A DNA stretch of 64,000 nucleotides from Azorhizobium doebereinerae UFLA1-100. GTDB lineage: Bacteria > Pseudomonadota > Alphaproteobacteria > Rhizobiales > Xanthobacteraceae. Position numbers and translations under genes: made by a program. Shown one piece after another: positions 7,419 to 17,343 of the stretch (positions within the stretch are counted from its first letter, which is position 1; the number at the start of each line of letters is the position of its first letter). The notes beneath the pieces are model-generated. The model made no database searches and was not told where the DNA came from. It saw nothing but the letters and a program-made list of their open reading frames with translations. Where the stretch lies: NCBI RefSeq assembly GCF_000473085.1, contig NZ_AXBA01000022.1, forward strand, positions 1 to 64,000, given 5' to 3'.

Positions 7419-7847
7419 TCAGTAGTTCGCCCAGAGACCGGGGCTGACCAGTTCCAGCAGGTGCCCGTCGGGATCACGCAGATAGAGGCTGACCGCGCCT
7501 TTCGGCCAGCGTGTCTCGCCCTCCACGGCAATGCCGTGCGCCGCCAGATGCGCGCGCCAGGGTTCGATATCCTCGGCCGACACCGCGAGTGCGAAATGCA
7601 GCGGCCCCGCCCCGTCATGCGGCGGGATGGTGCCGCCCGGCAGGTGGATCGTCTCCAGCGCCGTTCCGCGCTTGAACAGCAGCAGCACCGTGCCGCCCAG
7701 GGGATAGGCACGGAAGCGGGCGTCGGACAGCATGGGCTTGAGCCCGATCACCCCTTCATAGAAGGCGGCGGCGCGCTCCAGGTCGTCCACATAGAGGCCG
7801 GTCTCCACCACTTGGCCCACCGGGGGCGGCGCGGCGTCCCGGCTCAT
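7419..7847 (-). CDS. VOC-family (glyoxalase/dioxygenase-like) protein
   Basis: A 142-residue single-chain VOC protein with two beta-alpha-beta-beta-beta units: VVETGLYVDDLERAAAFYEG at the start and LYLRDPDGHLLELVSPGLW at the end. Candidate metal ligands are the His in LHFALAV and the Glu in LLELVSP, as in glyoxalase I-like enzymes. The substrate cannot be told. It starts 3 bp after the stop of sufT and has GGTGAGG before the ATG, so it is translated as part of the suf operon. Its place among iron-sulfur genes is unusual and may mean a metal-linked or stress role. Confidence 0.82.
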   Translation of the reverse strand: MSRDAAPPPVGQVVETGLYVDDLERAAAFYEGVIGLKPMLSDARFRAYPLGGTVLLLFKRGTALETIHLPGGTIPPHDGAGPLHFALAVSAEDIEPWRAHLAAHGIAVEGETRWPKGAVSLYLRDPDGHLLELVSPGLWANY

Positions 7848-7850
7848 GCC

Positions 7851-8225
7851 TCACCACAGGTTGAGGGTGGCGCGCGCCTCTTCGGACATGCGGCCCTGGT
7901 CCCACGGCGGATCGAAGGTGATCTCCACCGTCACGCCGGAAATGCCTGGGACGGTCGCCACCGCATTCTCCACCATGCCCGGCAGCTCGGCCGCCGAGGG
8001 GCAGTTCGGGGTGGTGAGCGTCATCTCGACGGCAACCGAGCGGTCGTCGGCGATGTCCACCTTGTAGATGAGGCCGAGCTCGTAGATGTCGACCGGGATC
8101 TCCGGATCATAGACGGTCTTCATCGCCTCGACGATGCTGTCCGTCAGAGCGAGCAGTTCCGCCTCGGGGATCGCCGACTTGATCTCCGGCGTGTTCGGCG
8201 TGTCGTTGGCCACGGTATCGGTCAT
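7851..8225 (-). CDS. sufT: SUF-system assembly protein SufT (MIP18/DUF59 family)
   Basis: A 124-residue protein made mostly of one MIP18/DUF59 domain: IVEAMKTVYDPEIPVDIYE, GLIYKVDI, then LTTPNCPSAAELPGMVENAV, with the conserved cysteine in PNCPSA. The end reads VTVEITFDPPWDQGRMSEEA, as in SUF-linked members. It assists iron-sulfur cluster maturation, probably as a chaperone or targeting factor. Its ATG overlaps the sufS stop codon (ATGA), so the two are translationally coupled. Confidence 0.88.
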   Translation of the reverse strand: MTDTVANDTPNTPEIKSAIPEAELLALTDSIVEAMKTVYDPEIPVDIYELGLIYKVDIADDRSVAVEMTLTTPNCPSAAELPGMVENAVATVPGISGVTVEITFDPPWDQGRMSEEARATLNLW

Positions 8226-9469
8226 GAGAACAAGTCCTGCGCCTTGAGGAGGGCCGCCGCAAGGCGGTCCACATCGCTGCGCGTATTATAGAGCGCGAAA
8301 GACGCGCGGCAGGTCGCTGTGGTGCCATATCGGGCCAAAAGCGGCTGAGCGCAATGGGTCCCCGCCCGGACCGCTACGCCATATCGATCGATCACGGTCG
8401 CCACGTCATGGGGATGGGCGCCCTTCATCTCGAACGAGAGGATCGCCCCCTTGTCCGCCGCCGTGCCGATGATGCGGATGCTGTTCATGGCGCCCAGCTG
8501 CGCGTGGGCATAAGCGGACAGGTCATGCTCATGGGCGGCGATGGCCTCGCGGCCGATGAGATCCATATAGTCCAGCGCCGCCCCGAGGCCCACCGCCTGG
8601 ACGATGGGCGGGGTGCCGGCCTCGAAGCGGTGGGGCGGGGCGGCGTAGGTCACGCGCTCCTCCTCCACCTCGCGGATCATCTCGCCGCCGCCCTCATAGG
8701 GCGGCATCTCGGCCAGCAGGTCGCGCTTGCCGTAGAGCAGGCCGATGCCGGTGGGGCCGTAGAGCTTGTGGCCGGTGACGGCGTAGAAATCCACGTCCAG
8801 GTCGCGCACGTCCACCGGCAGGTGGACGCTGGCCTGGCAGCCGTCCACCACCACTTTCGCCCCCACATGGTGGGCGGCGCGGGCGATGGCCTTGATCGGC
8901 GTCACCGTGCCGAGCACGTTGGACATGTGGGTGATGGCGACGATCTTGGTGCGCGGCGTCAGCAGTTGCTCAAACGCCTCGAAGTCGAACGAGCCGTCCT
9001 CGCGCACCGGCGCCCACTTGATGACCGCGCCCTTGCGCTCGCGCAGGAAGTGCCAGGGCACGATGTTGGAATGGTGCTCCATAATGGAGAGCACGATCTC
9101 GTCGCCCGGCTGGATCGACTGGCCCAGGGAAGAAGCCACCAGATTGATCGAGCCGGTGCCGGAGCGGGTGAAGATGATCTCGTCCAGCGAGGCGGCGTTG
9201 AGGAAGCGCCGCGCGCTCTCGCGCCCGCCCTCATAGGCCTCGGTCATGGCATTGGCGAGATAATGCAGGCCCCGGTGGACGTTGGAATATTCGCTCTCAT
9301 AGGCCTGGCGCATGCGCTCCAGCACCTGCACCGGCTTCTGGGCGGAGGCCGCATTGTCCAGATAGGTCAGCGGGTGGCCGTGGACGGTCATGGCCAGCGC
9401 CGGGAAGTCCGCGCGCACCTGTTCCACGTCATAGGCGCCGTCCAACACGGCGGGATGCCCCTTGGTCAT
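8222..9469 (-). CDS. sufS: Cysteine desulfurase SufS
   Basis: A 415-residue PLP enzyme of the type II (SufS/CsdA) group. It reads YLDNAASAQKPVQVLERM near the N-terminus, TGHKLYGPTGIGLLYGK with the PLP lysine, and RAGTHCAQPLLARY with the catalytic cysteine. It strips sulfur from cysteine to give alanine and a persulfide that is passed to the SufBCD scaffold. The start at 9469 (MTKGHPAVLDG) has GGGA upstream; an upstream ATG at 9505 has none. No sufE or sufU acceptor gene is seen in this window. The stop codon overlaps the sufT start. Confidence 0.95.
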   Translation of the reverse strand: MTKGHPAVLDGAYDVEQVRADFPALAMTVHGHPLTYLDNAASAQKPVQVLERMRQAYESEYSNVHRGLHYLANAMTEAYEGGRESARRFLNAASLDEIIFTRSGTGSINLVASSLGQSIQPGDEIVLSIMEHHSNIVPWHFLRERKGAVIKWAPVREDGSFDFEAFEQLLTPRTKIVAITHMSNVLGTVTPIKAIARAAHHVGAKVVVDGCQASVHLPVDVRDLDVDFYAVTGHKLYGPTGIGLLYGKRDLLAEMPPYEGGGEMIREVEEERVTYAAPPHRFEAGTPPIVQAVGLGAALDYMDLIGREAIAAHEHDLSAYAHAQLGAMNSIRIIGTAADKGAILSFEMKGAHPHDVATVIDRYGVAVRAGTHCAQPLLARYGTTATCRASFALYNTRSDVDRLAAALLKAQDLFS

Positions 9470-9635
9470 CGGCAATGTCCCTTTCGGATCCGGGGCCGCG
9501 GGCATGAAGACGCCGCTCGCGGCACGCCGGCTCGCGCTGAATGATAGAGGACGCATGTCCTGCGCCGCGTGCGAAACCGCGCCGCACCTCGGTGAAGGAC
9601 ACCGCCCCGACCCGACGGCCGGGGCGCAGGTCGGT

Positions 9636-10961
9636 TCAGGCCCGCCTGGCGAGCCAGGCTTCCGCCCGCGCGATCAGCAGTTCGCGCAGCGCGTCATGCT
9701 CGACGAACTCGATCGCCTCGCCGACGAAGGCCTGCACCAGCAGGGCCTCGGCTTCCTTCTGCGGGATACCGCGGGCCTTCAGATAGAACAGCAGGTCCTC
9801 GTCCAGCTCGCCCGCCGTGGCACCGTGGCCGCACTGCACGTCGTCGGCGAAGATCTCAAGCTCCGGCTTGTTGTCCATCTCGGCCGTCTCGCCGAGCAGG
9901 AGCGCGCGGCTCATCATGCGCCCGTCGGTCTTCTGCGCGTCGGGGCGCACCACGATCTTGCCCTGGAACACGCCGTGGCTCTCGTCCGCGAGCACGGTCT
10001 TGAACAGTTCCCGGCTCTCGCAATGGCCCACCGCATGGTCGAGCAGCAGCGTGGTGTCCGCATGCTGCCGGCCCTTCAGCAGCGTGGCGCCGCGCAGGCC
10101 CGCATGGGAGTGCGTGCCGGAGAAGCGGCCGTAGACGCTGACCCGCGACGCCCTGGCGCCGCTGGTCTGGGTGAAAGAATGGAACTGGGCGTTGCGGCCG
10201 ATCTCCAGCATCACCGTGCCGAGATGCAGGGCCGCGTCGCCCTCTTCCTGCACGCGCACGTAATCCACGTGGGCGCCGTCGGCGACGGACAGCTCAAGGG
10301 CGGAATTGGTCTGGTAGGCGACCCCGTCCCGGCCCTGGAAGCTCTCCACCAGCGTCACCTGGGCGCCTTCCTCCACCAGGACCACGACGCGGCCATAGGT
10401 GGTGGCGGGATCATCCTTGGTGAAGACGTTGGCGATGTGCAGCGGCGCCGCGATCTTCGCATGGGCGGCGACGCGCACCACCAGCCCCTCGCCGAGAAAG
10501 GCGGTGTTGAGCGCCAGCGGCCCGTCGTAGCGCTGCGGCGCCAGGGCGCCGACGCGGTCCGCCATCGGCTCGCCGGCGGCCAGCGCGCTGTCCAGCGGCA
10601 AAGCGGCAATGCCGCCCTCCAGCGCCAGCAGGTCGGACGCCGGGCGCGCGAGGGCGCCGTTGACGAACAGGATGCGCTTCGCGCCGGGCACGGACAGCGC
10701 CTTGAACGTAGCTTCCGCCTCGGAAGCCGCGTCGAGCGGGCCGGCCAGCGGCGGAGCCTCGCGCAGGATGGCGCGCAGATCGGTGTACTTCCACTCCTCC
10801 ACCCGGCGATGGGGCAGGCCGTGGGTCGCGAAGGCCGCCGCGGCGGCGCGACGCAATTCGCCCACCCGGCCCGCGATGGGGACGGCGGCGAGGTGCTGGT
10901 CCACGGCGTCGACGAGCGCCTGCTCGGCCGCCGTGCGGATCTGGGGGGTCACGACGTTCAT
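9636..10961 (-). CDS. sufD: Fe-S cluster scaffold subunit SufD
   Basis: A 441-residue protein of the SufB/SufD beta-helix family. It has the N-terminal RVEEWKYTDLRAILRE typical of SufD, and the shared C-terminal core DVQCGHGATAGELDEDLLFY, in which His is the conserved SufD ligand, followed by ARGIPQKEAEALLVQAFVGE. SufD pairs with SufB and the ATPase SufC to form the SufBC2D scaffold. The start at 10961 has GAGGGGGA just upstream and lies 10 bp behind the sufC stop, so these two are closely coupled. Confidence 0.95.
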   Translation of the reverse strand: MNVVTPQIRTAAEQALVDAVDQHLAAVPIAGRVGELRRAAAAAFATHGLPHRRVEEWKYTDLRAILREAPPLAGPLDAASEAEATFKALSVPGAKRILFVNGALARPASDLLALEGGIAALPLDSALAAGEPMADRVGALAPQRYDGPLALNTAFLGEGLVVRVAAHAKIAAPLHIANVFTKDDPATTYGRVVVLVEEGAQVTLVESFQGRDGVAYQTNSALELSVADGAHVDYVRVQEEGDAALHLGTVMLEIGRNAQFHSFTQTSGARASRVSVYGRFSGTHSHAGLRGATLLKGRQHADTTLLLDHAVGHCESRELFKTVLADESHGVFQGKIVVRPDAQKTDGRMMSRALLLGETAEMDNKPELEIFADDVQCGHGATAGELDEDLLFYLKARGIPQKEAEALLVQAFVGEAIEFVEHDALRELLIARAEAWLARRA

Positions 10962-10971
10962 GCCATCCCCC

Positions 10972-11727
<756 letters not shown>

Positions 11728-11858
11728 GGGCGTATTCCATTTCTAATGTGCGACGGTGGGATGGTGCGCCGCTCCCGATGGCGCGCACCCGCATCCCCCG
11801 CCCGTTGACGTTCCGCCCCGCGCGCGGCGGGGCTTTCAGGCGATCCGCCGGCCGAGCC

Positions 11859-13328
11859 TCAGCCGACCGAACCTTCCAGGCTCACCGAGATCAGCTTCTG
11901 GGCTTCCACGGCGAACTCCATGGGAAGCTGCTGCAGCACATCCTTGACGAAGCCGTTGACGATCAGCGCCACCGCTTCCTCCGACGAGAGACCCCGCTGG
12001 AGGCAGTAGAACATCTGGTCCTCAGAGATCTTCGAGGTGGTGGCCTCGTGCTCGAACACCGCCGAGGCCGTCTTGGCCTCGATATAAGGCACGGTGTGCG
12101 CGCCGCACTTGTCGCCGATCAGCAGGCTGTCGCAATTGGTGAAGTTGCGGGCGTTGCTGGCCTTGCGATGGGCCGTCACCTGGCCGCGGTAGGTGTTCTC
12201 CGAGCGGCCGGCGGCGATGCCCTTGGAGATGATCCGGCTCGACGTGTTCTTGCCGAGATGGATCATCTTGGTGCCCGAATCCACCTGCTGGTAGCCGTTG
12301 GAAATGGCGATGGAATAGAACTCGCCCTGGCTGCCGTCGCCGCGCAGGATGCAGCTCGGGTACTTCCAGGTGATGGCCGAGCCGGTCTCCACCTGGGTCC
12401 AGGAGATCTTGGAATTGTCGCCCCGGCAGTCGCCGCGCTTGGTGACGAAATTGTAGATGCCGCCCTTGCCGTCCTTGTCGCCGGGATACCAGTTCTGGAC
12501 GGTGGAATACTTGATCTCGGCATCCTTCAGCGCCACCAGCTCGACGACGGCGGCATGGAGCTGGTTCTCGTCGCGCTGCGGCGCGGTGCAGCCTTCCAGA
12601 TAGCTCACATAGGCGCCTTCGTCGGCGATGATGAGGGTGCGCTCGAACTGCCCGGTATTCCGCTCGTTGATGCGGAAATAGGTCGACAGCTCCATGGGGC
12701 AGCGCACCCCCTTGGGGATGTAGACGAACGAGCCGTCAGAGAAGACCGCGGTGTTGAGCGTGGCGTAGAAATTGTCCGACACCGGCACCACGGAGCCGAG
12801 ATACTGCTTCACCAGATCGGGATGCTCGCGGATGGCTTCCGAGATGGAGCAGAAGATCACACCCGCCTTGGCCAGCTCCGCCTTGAAGGTGGTGGCCACC
12901 GACACGCTGTCGAACACCGCGTCCACCGCGATGCGCGGCGCGGTGCTCTCGATGCCGAGCAGTGCCTCGCGCTCGCGCAGCGGAATGCCCAGCTTGTCGT
13001 AGGTGGCGAGGATTTCCGGGTCGATCTCGTCCAGCGACTTCGGCTTCGCCTTGGGCTGGGAGTAGTAATAATAGTCCTGGAAATCGATCTTGGGATAGCT
13101 GACCCGCGCCCAGGTGGGCTCCTGCATGGTCAGCCAGCGGCGATAGGCATCGAGCCGCCACTCCAGCATCCACTCCGGCTCGTTCTTCTTAGCCGAGATG
13201 TAGCGCACCGTATCTTCCGACAGGCCCTTGGGGGCCTTCTCGCTCTCGATATCGGTGACGAAACCGTACTTGTACTGATCGACGTCGAGGGATCGAACCC
13301 GTTCGACCGTCTCCTGGACTGCAGCCAT
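11859..13328 (-). CDS. sufB: Fe-S cluster scaffold subunit SufB
   Basis: A 489-residue SufB. Family stretches include [20 protein letters not shown] near the N-terminus, [59 protein letters not shown], and [20 protein letters not shown]. The Cys in RGDCRG is in the position of the key scaffold cysteine. It binds the nascent cluster and receives sulfur from the desulfurase. The start at 13328 ([11 protein letters not shown]) gives the usual N-terminus and lies 48 bp behind the upstream desulfurase gene. Confidence 0.96.
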   Translation of the reverse strand: MAAVQETVERVRSLDVDQYKYGFVTDIESEKAPKGLSEDTVRYISAKKNEPEWMLEWRLDAYRRWLTMQEPTWARVSYPKIDFQDYYYYSQPKAKPKSLDEIDPEILATYDKLGIPLREREALLGIESTAPRIAVDAVFDSVSVATTFKAELAKAGVIFCSISEAIREHPDLVKQYLGSVVPVSDNFYATLNTAVFSDGSFVYIPKGVRCPMELSTYFRINERNTGQFERTLIIADEGAYVSYLEGCTAPQRDENQLHAAVVELVALKDAEIKYSTVQNWYPGDKDGKGGIYNFVTKRGDCRGDNSKISWTQVETGSAITWKYPSCILRGDGSQGEFYSIAISNGYQQVDSGTKMIHLGKNTSSRIISKGIAAGRSENTYRGQVTAHRKASNARNFTNCDSLLIGDKCGAHTVPYIEAKTASAVFEHEATTSKISEDQMFYCLQRGLSSEEAVALIVNGFVKDVLQQLPMEFAVEAQKLISVSLEGSVG

Positions 13329-13376
13329 CTTCCCGTCTCCTCTCCCGCGCGGGGTCAAAGCCCGCGGGTCAAGTCC

Positions 13377-14555
13377 TCACGCCGCCCGTAGCGAGCGGCT
13401 TCTCACCTGCGGGACCACGCGGCGCAAGGCCGCGATCGCCCGGTCCACATCCTGTTCGCTGCTCGACCAGCCCAGCGACAGGCGGATCGCCCCGCCGGCC
13501 TGGGCGCTGTCGAGGCCCATGGCCGACAGCACGTGCGAGGGGCCCACCTTCCCCGAGGAACAGGCCGAGCCGGCACTGACCGCAATGTGGGAAAGGTCGA
13601 GCGCAATGACCAGGGTCTCGGCCTTCAACCCGCCGAAGGCGATGCACGAGGTGTTGGGCACGCGCGCCGCGCCGGCCCCCATCACCTCCGCCTCCGGAAG
13701 GGCGGCGACAATCTCCTGTTCCAGCCTGTCGCGCAAGTGCGCGAGGCGCAGGGCTTCCTCCGGCTGGGCGCGCAGCCCCTCGGCCGCCGCCGCGCCGAAG
13801 CCGGCGATGCCCGGCACGTTCTCCGTCCCGCCGCGCCGGCCGCGCTCCTGCCCGCCGCCGCGCAGCAGCGGCTCCAGCGGCCGGCTGTCGGCGCTCAACG
13901 CCACCAGGGCACCGGCCCCCTGCGGGCCACCCAGCTTGTGGGCGGACAGGGAGACGAGGTCGACGCCGAGCGCCGCCATGTCGAGGACGACGCGGCCCGC
14001 TCCCTGCACGGCGTCGCAATGCACCACGGCGCCATGGTCTTGGGCGAGACGGGCGGCGTCCGCGACCGGCTGGACGACCCCGGTCTCGTTATTGGCGAGC
14101 ATCAGGCTCAGCATGGCCCGCCGCCCGGCGGCGGCATGCGCCGCAAGGCGGGCGGCCAGCGCGCCGAGATCGAGCCGGCCGAGGGCATCGACGGGCAGGA
14201 TCTCCACCCGGTCGTCGGGAAAGCGATGGCCGCGCAGCACGGCGGGATGCTCCACCGCGCTCGCCAGCAGCACGTCGCAAGTCACTGGACGCCCGGCGAT
14301 CTCCCACGCGGGATGCAGAGCGAGGGCATTGGCCTCGGTGGCGCCGGAGGTGAACATGACGCCCCGCGCCGGCGCGCCGCAGAGCGCAGCCACCTGCCCG
14401 CGCGCCGTCTCCAGGCGCCCGCGCGCGGCCCGCCCGTCCGCGTGCACGGAGGATGCATTGCCCCCCGCCTCCAGCGCGGCGATCAACGCCGCCCGGGCTT
14501 CCGGGCGCAGAGGAGAGGTGGCATTATGGTCGAGATGGACGCGCGCCCCCGTCAT
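13377..14555 (-). CDS. Cysteine desulfurase, IscS/NifS type, first gene of the suf operon
   Basis: A 392-residue PLP enzyme of the type I group: VHLDHNATSPLRPEARAALI at the N-terminus, SLSAHKLGGPQGAGALVAL with the PLP lysine, and SAGSACSSGKVGPSHVLSAM with the flexible catalytic-cysteine loop. It differs from the type II SufS encoded downstream, so the operon has two desulfurases of different classes. Having an IscS-like gene lead the suf operon is common in Hyphomicrobiales. The start at 14555 (MTGARVHLDH) has GGAGAG upstream. The leader carries an iron-response palindrome 124 bp upstream. Confidence 0.9.
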   Translation of the reverse strand: MTGARVHLDHNATSPLRPEARAALIAALEAGGNASSVHADGRAARGRLETARGQVAALCGAPARGVMFTSGATEANALALHPAWEIAGRPVTCDVLLASAVEHPAVLRGHRFPDDRVEILPVDALGRLDLGALAARLAAHAAAGRRAMLSLMLANNETGVVQPVADAARLAQDHGAVVHCDAVQGAGRVVLDMAALGVDLVSLSAHKLGGPQGAGALVALSADSRPLEPLLRGGGQERGRRGGTENVPGIAGFGAAAAEGLRAQPEEALRLAHLRDRLEQEIVAALPEAEVMGAGAARVPNTSCIAFGGLKAETLVIALDLSHIAVSAGSACSSGKVGPSHVLSAMGLDSAQAGGAIRLSLGWSSSEQDVDRAIAALRRVVPQVRSRSLRAA

Positions 14556-14860
14556 CGCCGGCTCTCCATGGCCGGAGCGATGCGAGGCTTGCAATTGCGC
14601 CTATTCTCGTTCATATGATCGGCTTCACCCGTCTCAGCCGTGCAGCGCGCCGTCCGTCGCGCAGCAGGACGAGATACATTAGAATTATTCTAAATTAGGG
14701 CGACGTCCGAGCCAAGTCAAGACATCCTCAGCCAAGGCCTGTCTCCTGAACAGGTTTGCGCCGTGAAGATGTGCTCAGAAGGGCGTCAGCTTTCGGGCCA
14801 CCGGCCTTGAGAGTCGCTCCCTTGACTTTACGGCCGCGCCCCAGAGGTCGCGCACGTCCC
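14556..14860. other. Divergent promoter region of the suf operon and the hydrolase gene
   Basis: About 300 bp between the minus-strand suf operon and the plus-strand hydrolase gene. Its clearest feature is the palindrome at 14679-14693. No reading frame or RNA was recognised in the rest. Confidence 0.6.
14679..14693. promoter_or_regulatory. Irr-type iron control element (ICE box)
   Basis: TTAGAATTATTCTAA is a perfect 7-1-7 palindrome. It fits the TTAGAA-N3-TTCTAA pattern of the iron control element bound by the haem-responsive regulator Irr in Rhizobiales. It stands 124 bp upstream of the first gene of the suf operon in a local AT-rich spot. Binding by Irr would tie cluster assembly to iron and haem status. 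Confidence 0.7.
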
Positions 14861-15523
14861 ATGCCCGAAGTCATCTTCACTGGCGAAAAAGGGCGGCTCG
14901 AGGGTCGCTACCAGCCCGCCAAGACCCGCAATTCTCCCATCGCCATCATTCTTCATCCGCACCCGCAGTTCGGCGGCACGATGAACAATCCGGTGGTGTA
15001 CAATCTCTATTATCAGTTCGTGAACCGGGGCTTCTCGGTACTGCGGTTCAACTTCCGCGGCGTCGGGCGCAGCCAGGGCTCGTTCGATCATGGCACGGGT
15101 GAGCTGGCGGATGCCGCCGCCGCGCTCGACTGGGCGCAGTCGGTCAATCCGGACGCGCGCGCCTGCTGGATCGCCGGTGTCTCCTTCGGCGCCTGGATCG
15201 GCATGCAGTTGCTGATGCGCCGCCCGGAGGTGGAGGGCTTCATCTCCATCGCCGCCCCGGCCAGCCTCTACGACTTCTCCTTCCTCGCGCCCTGCCCCTC
15301 CTCCGGCCTGTTTGTCCATGGCGACAAGGACGCGGTGGTGCCGACCTCGGCGGTGGCGACCCTGGTGGAGAAGCTGAAGACGCAGAAGGGCATCGTGATC
15401 GAGCAGCAGATCATCCCCGGCGCCAACCACTTCTTCGACGGCAAGACCGAGGAACTGATGGGCATCGTCGGCGGCTATCTCGACAAGCGCCTGCCCGGCA
15501 CCCGCAAGGACAGCGCGGCCTGA
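14861..15523 (+). CDS. Alpha/beta hydrolase (COG2945-like)
   Basis: A 220-residue cytoplasmic hydrolase. It starts MPEVIFTGEKGRLEGRYQ and has the family signature AIILHPHPQFGGTMNNPVV, the nucleophile elbow GVSFGAWIG with the catalytic Ser, an Asp in FVHGDKDAVVP, and a His in IPGANHFFDGK, so the Ser-Asp-His triad is complete. The natural substrate of this group is unknown. It ends shortly before a strong bidirectional terminator and is convergent with the APC permease gene. The start at 14861 is the first codon that gives the family N-terminus. Confidence 0.85.
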   Translation: MPEVIFTGEKGRLEGRYQPAKTRNSPIAIILHPHPQFGGTMNNPVVYNLYYQFVNRGFSVLRFNFRGVGRSQGSFDHGTGELADAAAALDWAQSVNPDARACWIAGVSFGAWIGMQLLMRRPEVEGFISIAAPASLYDFSFLAPCPSSGLFVHGDKDAVVPTSAVATLVEKLKTQKGIVIEQQIIPGANHFFDGKTEELMGIVGGYLDKRLPGTRKDSAA

Positions 15524-15566
15524 GCCTCGGCCCCGCCGACGTCTGAATTGGCCCCCCTCTGAATTG

Positions 15567-15599
15567 AAAACGCCGCGCGAGACCCTCGCGCGGCGTTTT
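15567..15599. terminator. Bidirectional intrinsic terminator
   Basis: AAAACGCCGCGCGAG - ACC - CTCGCGCGGCGTTTT: a 15-bp perfect stem with a 3-nt loop. It has a T-run on both strands and serves the convergent hydrolase and APC permease genes. Confidence 0.92.
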
Positions 15600-15636
15600 C
15601 CGTTTCAGGGTCTCCCGCAGCGGGAAACGGCGCCGC

Positions 15637-17265
15637 TCAGGGTCGCAGCGCCTCGGCTTCCGGCGGCAGCGTGTCGAGGATCTTGCCGCCCTCCTCCAGT
15701 TCCAACCGCTCCTCGCCCACCAGCCGCGTCTCGAACTTGGCCGGCGTGAGCCGCGAGGCCACCGCCCACACGAACACGGCGAGGGCGAAGCCGCCCACGA
15801 TGAGCAGGTCCCAGCCGAACGGCATCAGGCCTGTGCCGCCGAACGTGCCGAGGTAGGACAGGAGCGCGATGCCGAGCAGGTACGGCACCAGCCAGGCCGC
15901 CTCGCGCGTATCCGCAGGCTCGGTCATGCGCGGCCGGGCATAGGCGAAGAACAGCGCCAGCCCCACCAGCATGCAGACGCCGAGGCGCCAGACGGTGGGC
16001 CAGCCGCTCCAATAGACCACCAGCGTCGCCACCACGAAGGAGGCGGCGGCAATCAGGTGGACCGCCGGCAGCCTGAGCGGCCGCCGCGCGCCGGGCAAGA
16101 GCGCGCGCAGCGCCACCACGGCGATGGGTCCGACGATGAACGACAGCACGATGGCCGAGGAGTTCAGCTGCACCAGTTCGCCGAACGGCAGCATCACGAA
16201 CGACAGCGAGGACAGGGCGAAGTTGAACAGCAGGGCCGCCAGCGGCACGCCGAGGCTGGACAGGCGGGCGATGAGGCGCGGGAACAGCCCGTTCTCCGAC
16301 AGCGCATAGGCAAGGCGCGCGTTGGAGCCCACCGCCACCAGCGCCCCGCCGAACGGCCCCACCACGGCGCCCACGTTCAGCAGGCTCACCAGCCAGACGA
16401 GGCCGAGGGCGGCGGCGATGGCGCCCAGCGGGCCGAGTTCGCCCGGCAGCGTCAGCGCCGCCCAGCCACGGGCGATGTCCTGCGGCTCCAGCGCCCCGAT
16501 GAAGGCGAACTGCAAGCCGCCATAGATGACGAAGCAGATGACCACGGACAGCAGCAGCGCCACCGGCACCGTGAAGCCGGGGTTCTTCGCCTCGCCCGCC
16601 ATGTCCACCGCGTGGCGGAAGCCGATGTAGGAGAAGATGATGCCACCCGAGGACACGGCACCGAGGATGCCCGACCAGCCGAGCGGCGCGAAGCCGCCAC
16701 CGGCGGTGAAATTGGCGGTGGAGAAGCGCGAGATGAGCAGCATCGCCGTGACCAGCAGCGGAATGGCGATCTTGGCCCAGGTGATGGCCGAGTTCACATA
16801 AGCGAAGAACTTCACGCCGAACGCATTGATCAGCGTGAACACCGCCATCAGCGCGATGGCCACGCCCATGCCCGCCAGCGAGAGCGTGCCGCCGCCGGGC
16901 GTGGTGTGCAGCCAGGGCAGATGCGGGGCGAGGTAGCGCAGCATCGCCTCCACCTCGATGGGCGCGGTGGTGTTGTAGCCCACCCAGGCGCTCCAACCCA
17001 TGGCCATGGCCACGAGGTTGCCGTGGCTGAACAAAGGCACCCTTGCGATGCCGCCGGGCACCGGCAGCATGGCGGAGATTTCCGAGAAGGTCAGCGCCAG
17101 GAGGAACATGGCGAAGCCGCCGATGACCCAGGCGACCATCGCGGCCGGGCCCGCATGCTTGGCGGCCAGGAGCGGCGCGAACAGCCAGCCCGAGCCGATG
17201 ATGCCGCTCACGGCGACGAAGGTGAGCCCGACGACGCCGATATCCCGTTGTAACTTATTGGACAT
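15637..17265 (-). CDS. APC-family amino acid permease
   Basis: A 542-residue inner-membrane transporter with about twelve to fourteen helices. The first helix, VVGLTFVAVSGIIGSGWLFA, carries the GxIGSGW motif of amino acid-polyamine-organocation permeases, where substrate backbone is bound, and SGGIIFSYIGFRHAVDMAGE matches helix 6. The polar C-terminus is about 40 residues long. The substrate is not determinable. It lies 78 bp downstream of anmK on the same strand; the gap has a small stem that could end anmK transcripts. Convergent with the hydrolase gene. Confidence 0.88.
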   Translation of the reverse strand: MSNKLQRDIGVVGLTFVAVSGIIGSGWLFAPLLAAKHAGPAAMVAWVIGGFAMFLLALTFSEISAMLPVPGGIARVPLFSHGNLVAMAMGWSAWVGYNTTAPIEVEAMLRYLAPHLPWLHTTPGGGTLSLAGMGVAIALMAVFTLINAFGVKFFAYVNSAITWAKIAIPLLVTAMLLISRFSTANFTAGGGFAPLGWSGILGAVSSGGIIFSYIGFRHAVDMAGEAKNPGFTVPVALLLSVVICFVIYGGLQFAFIGALEPQDIARGWAALTLPGELGPLGAIAAALGLVWLVSLLNVGAVVGPFGGALVAVGSNARLAYALSENGLFPRLIARLSSLGVPLAALLFNFALSSLSFVMLPFGELVQLNSSAIVLSFIVGPIAVVALRALLPGARRPLRLPAVHLIAAASFVVATLVVYWSGWPTVWRLGVCMLVGLALFFAYARPRMTEPADTREAAWLVPYLLGIALLSYLGTFGGTGLMPFGWDLLIVGGFALAVFVWAVASRLTPAKFETRLVGEERLELEEGGKILDTLPPEAEALRP

Positions 17266-17343
17266 ACGCCCTGCCCCGCCCGGTGGATCGCCCGCGCGTA
17301 CCTTACCTGGGTGGTGAAAAGACGCATCACCTTTTGCGCGCCT

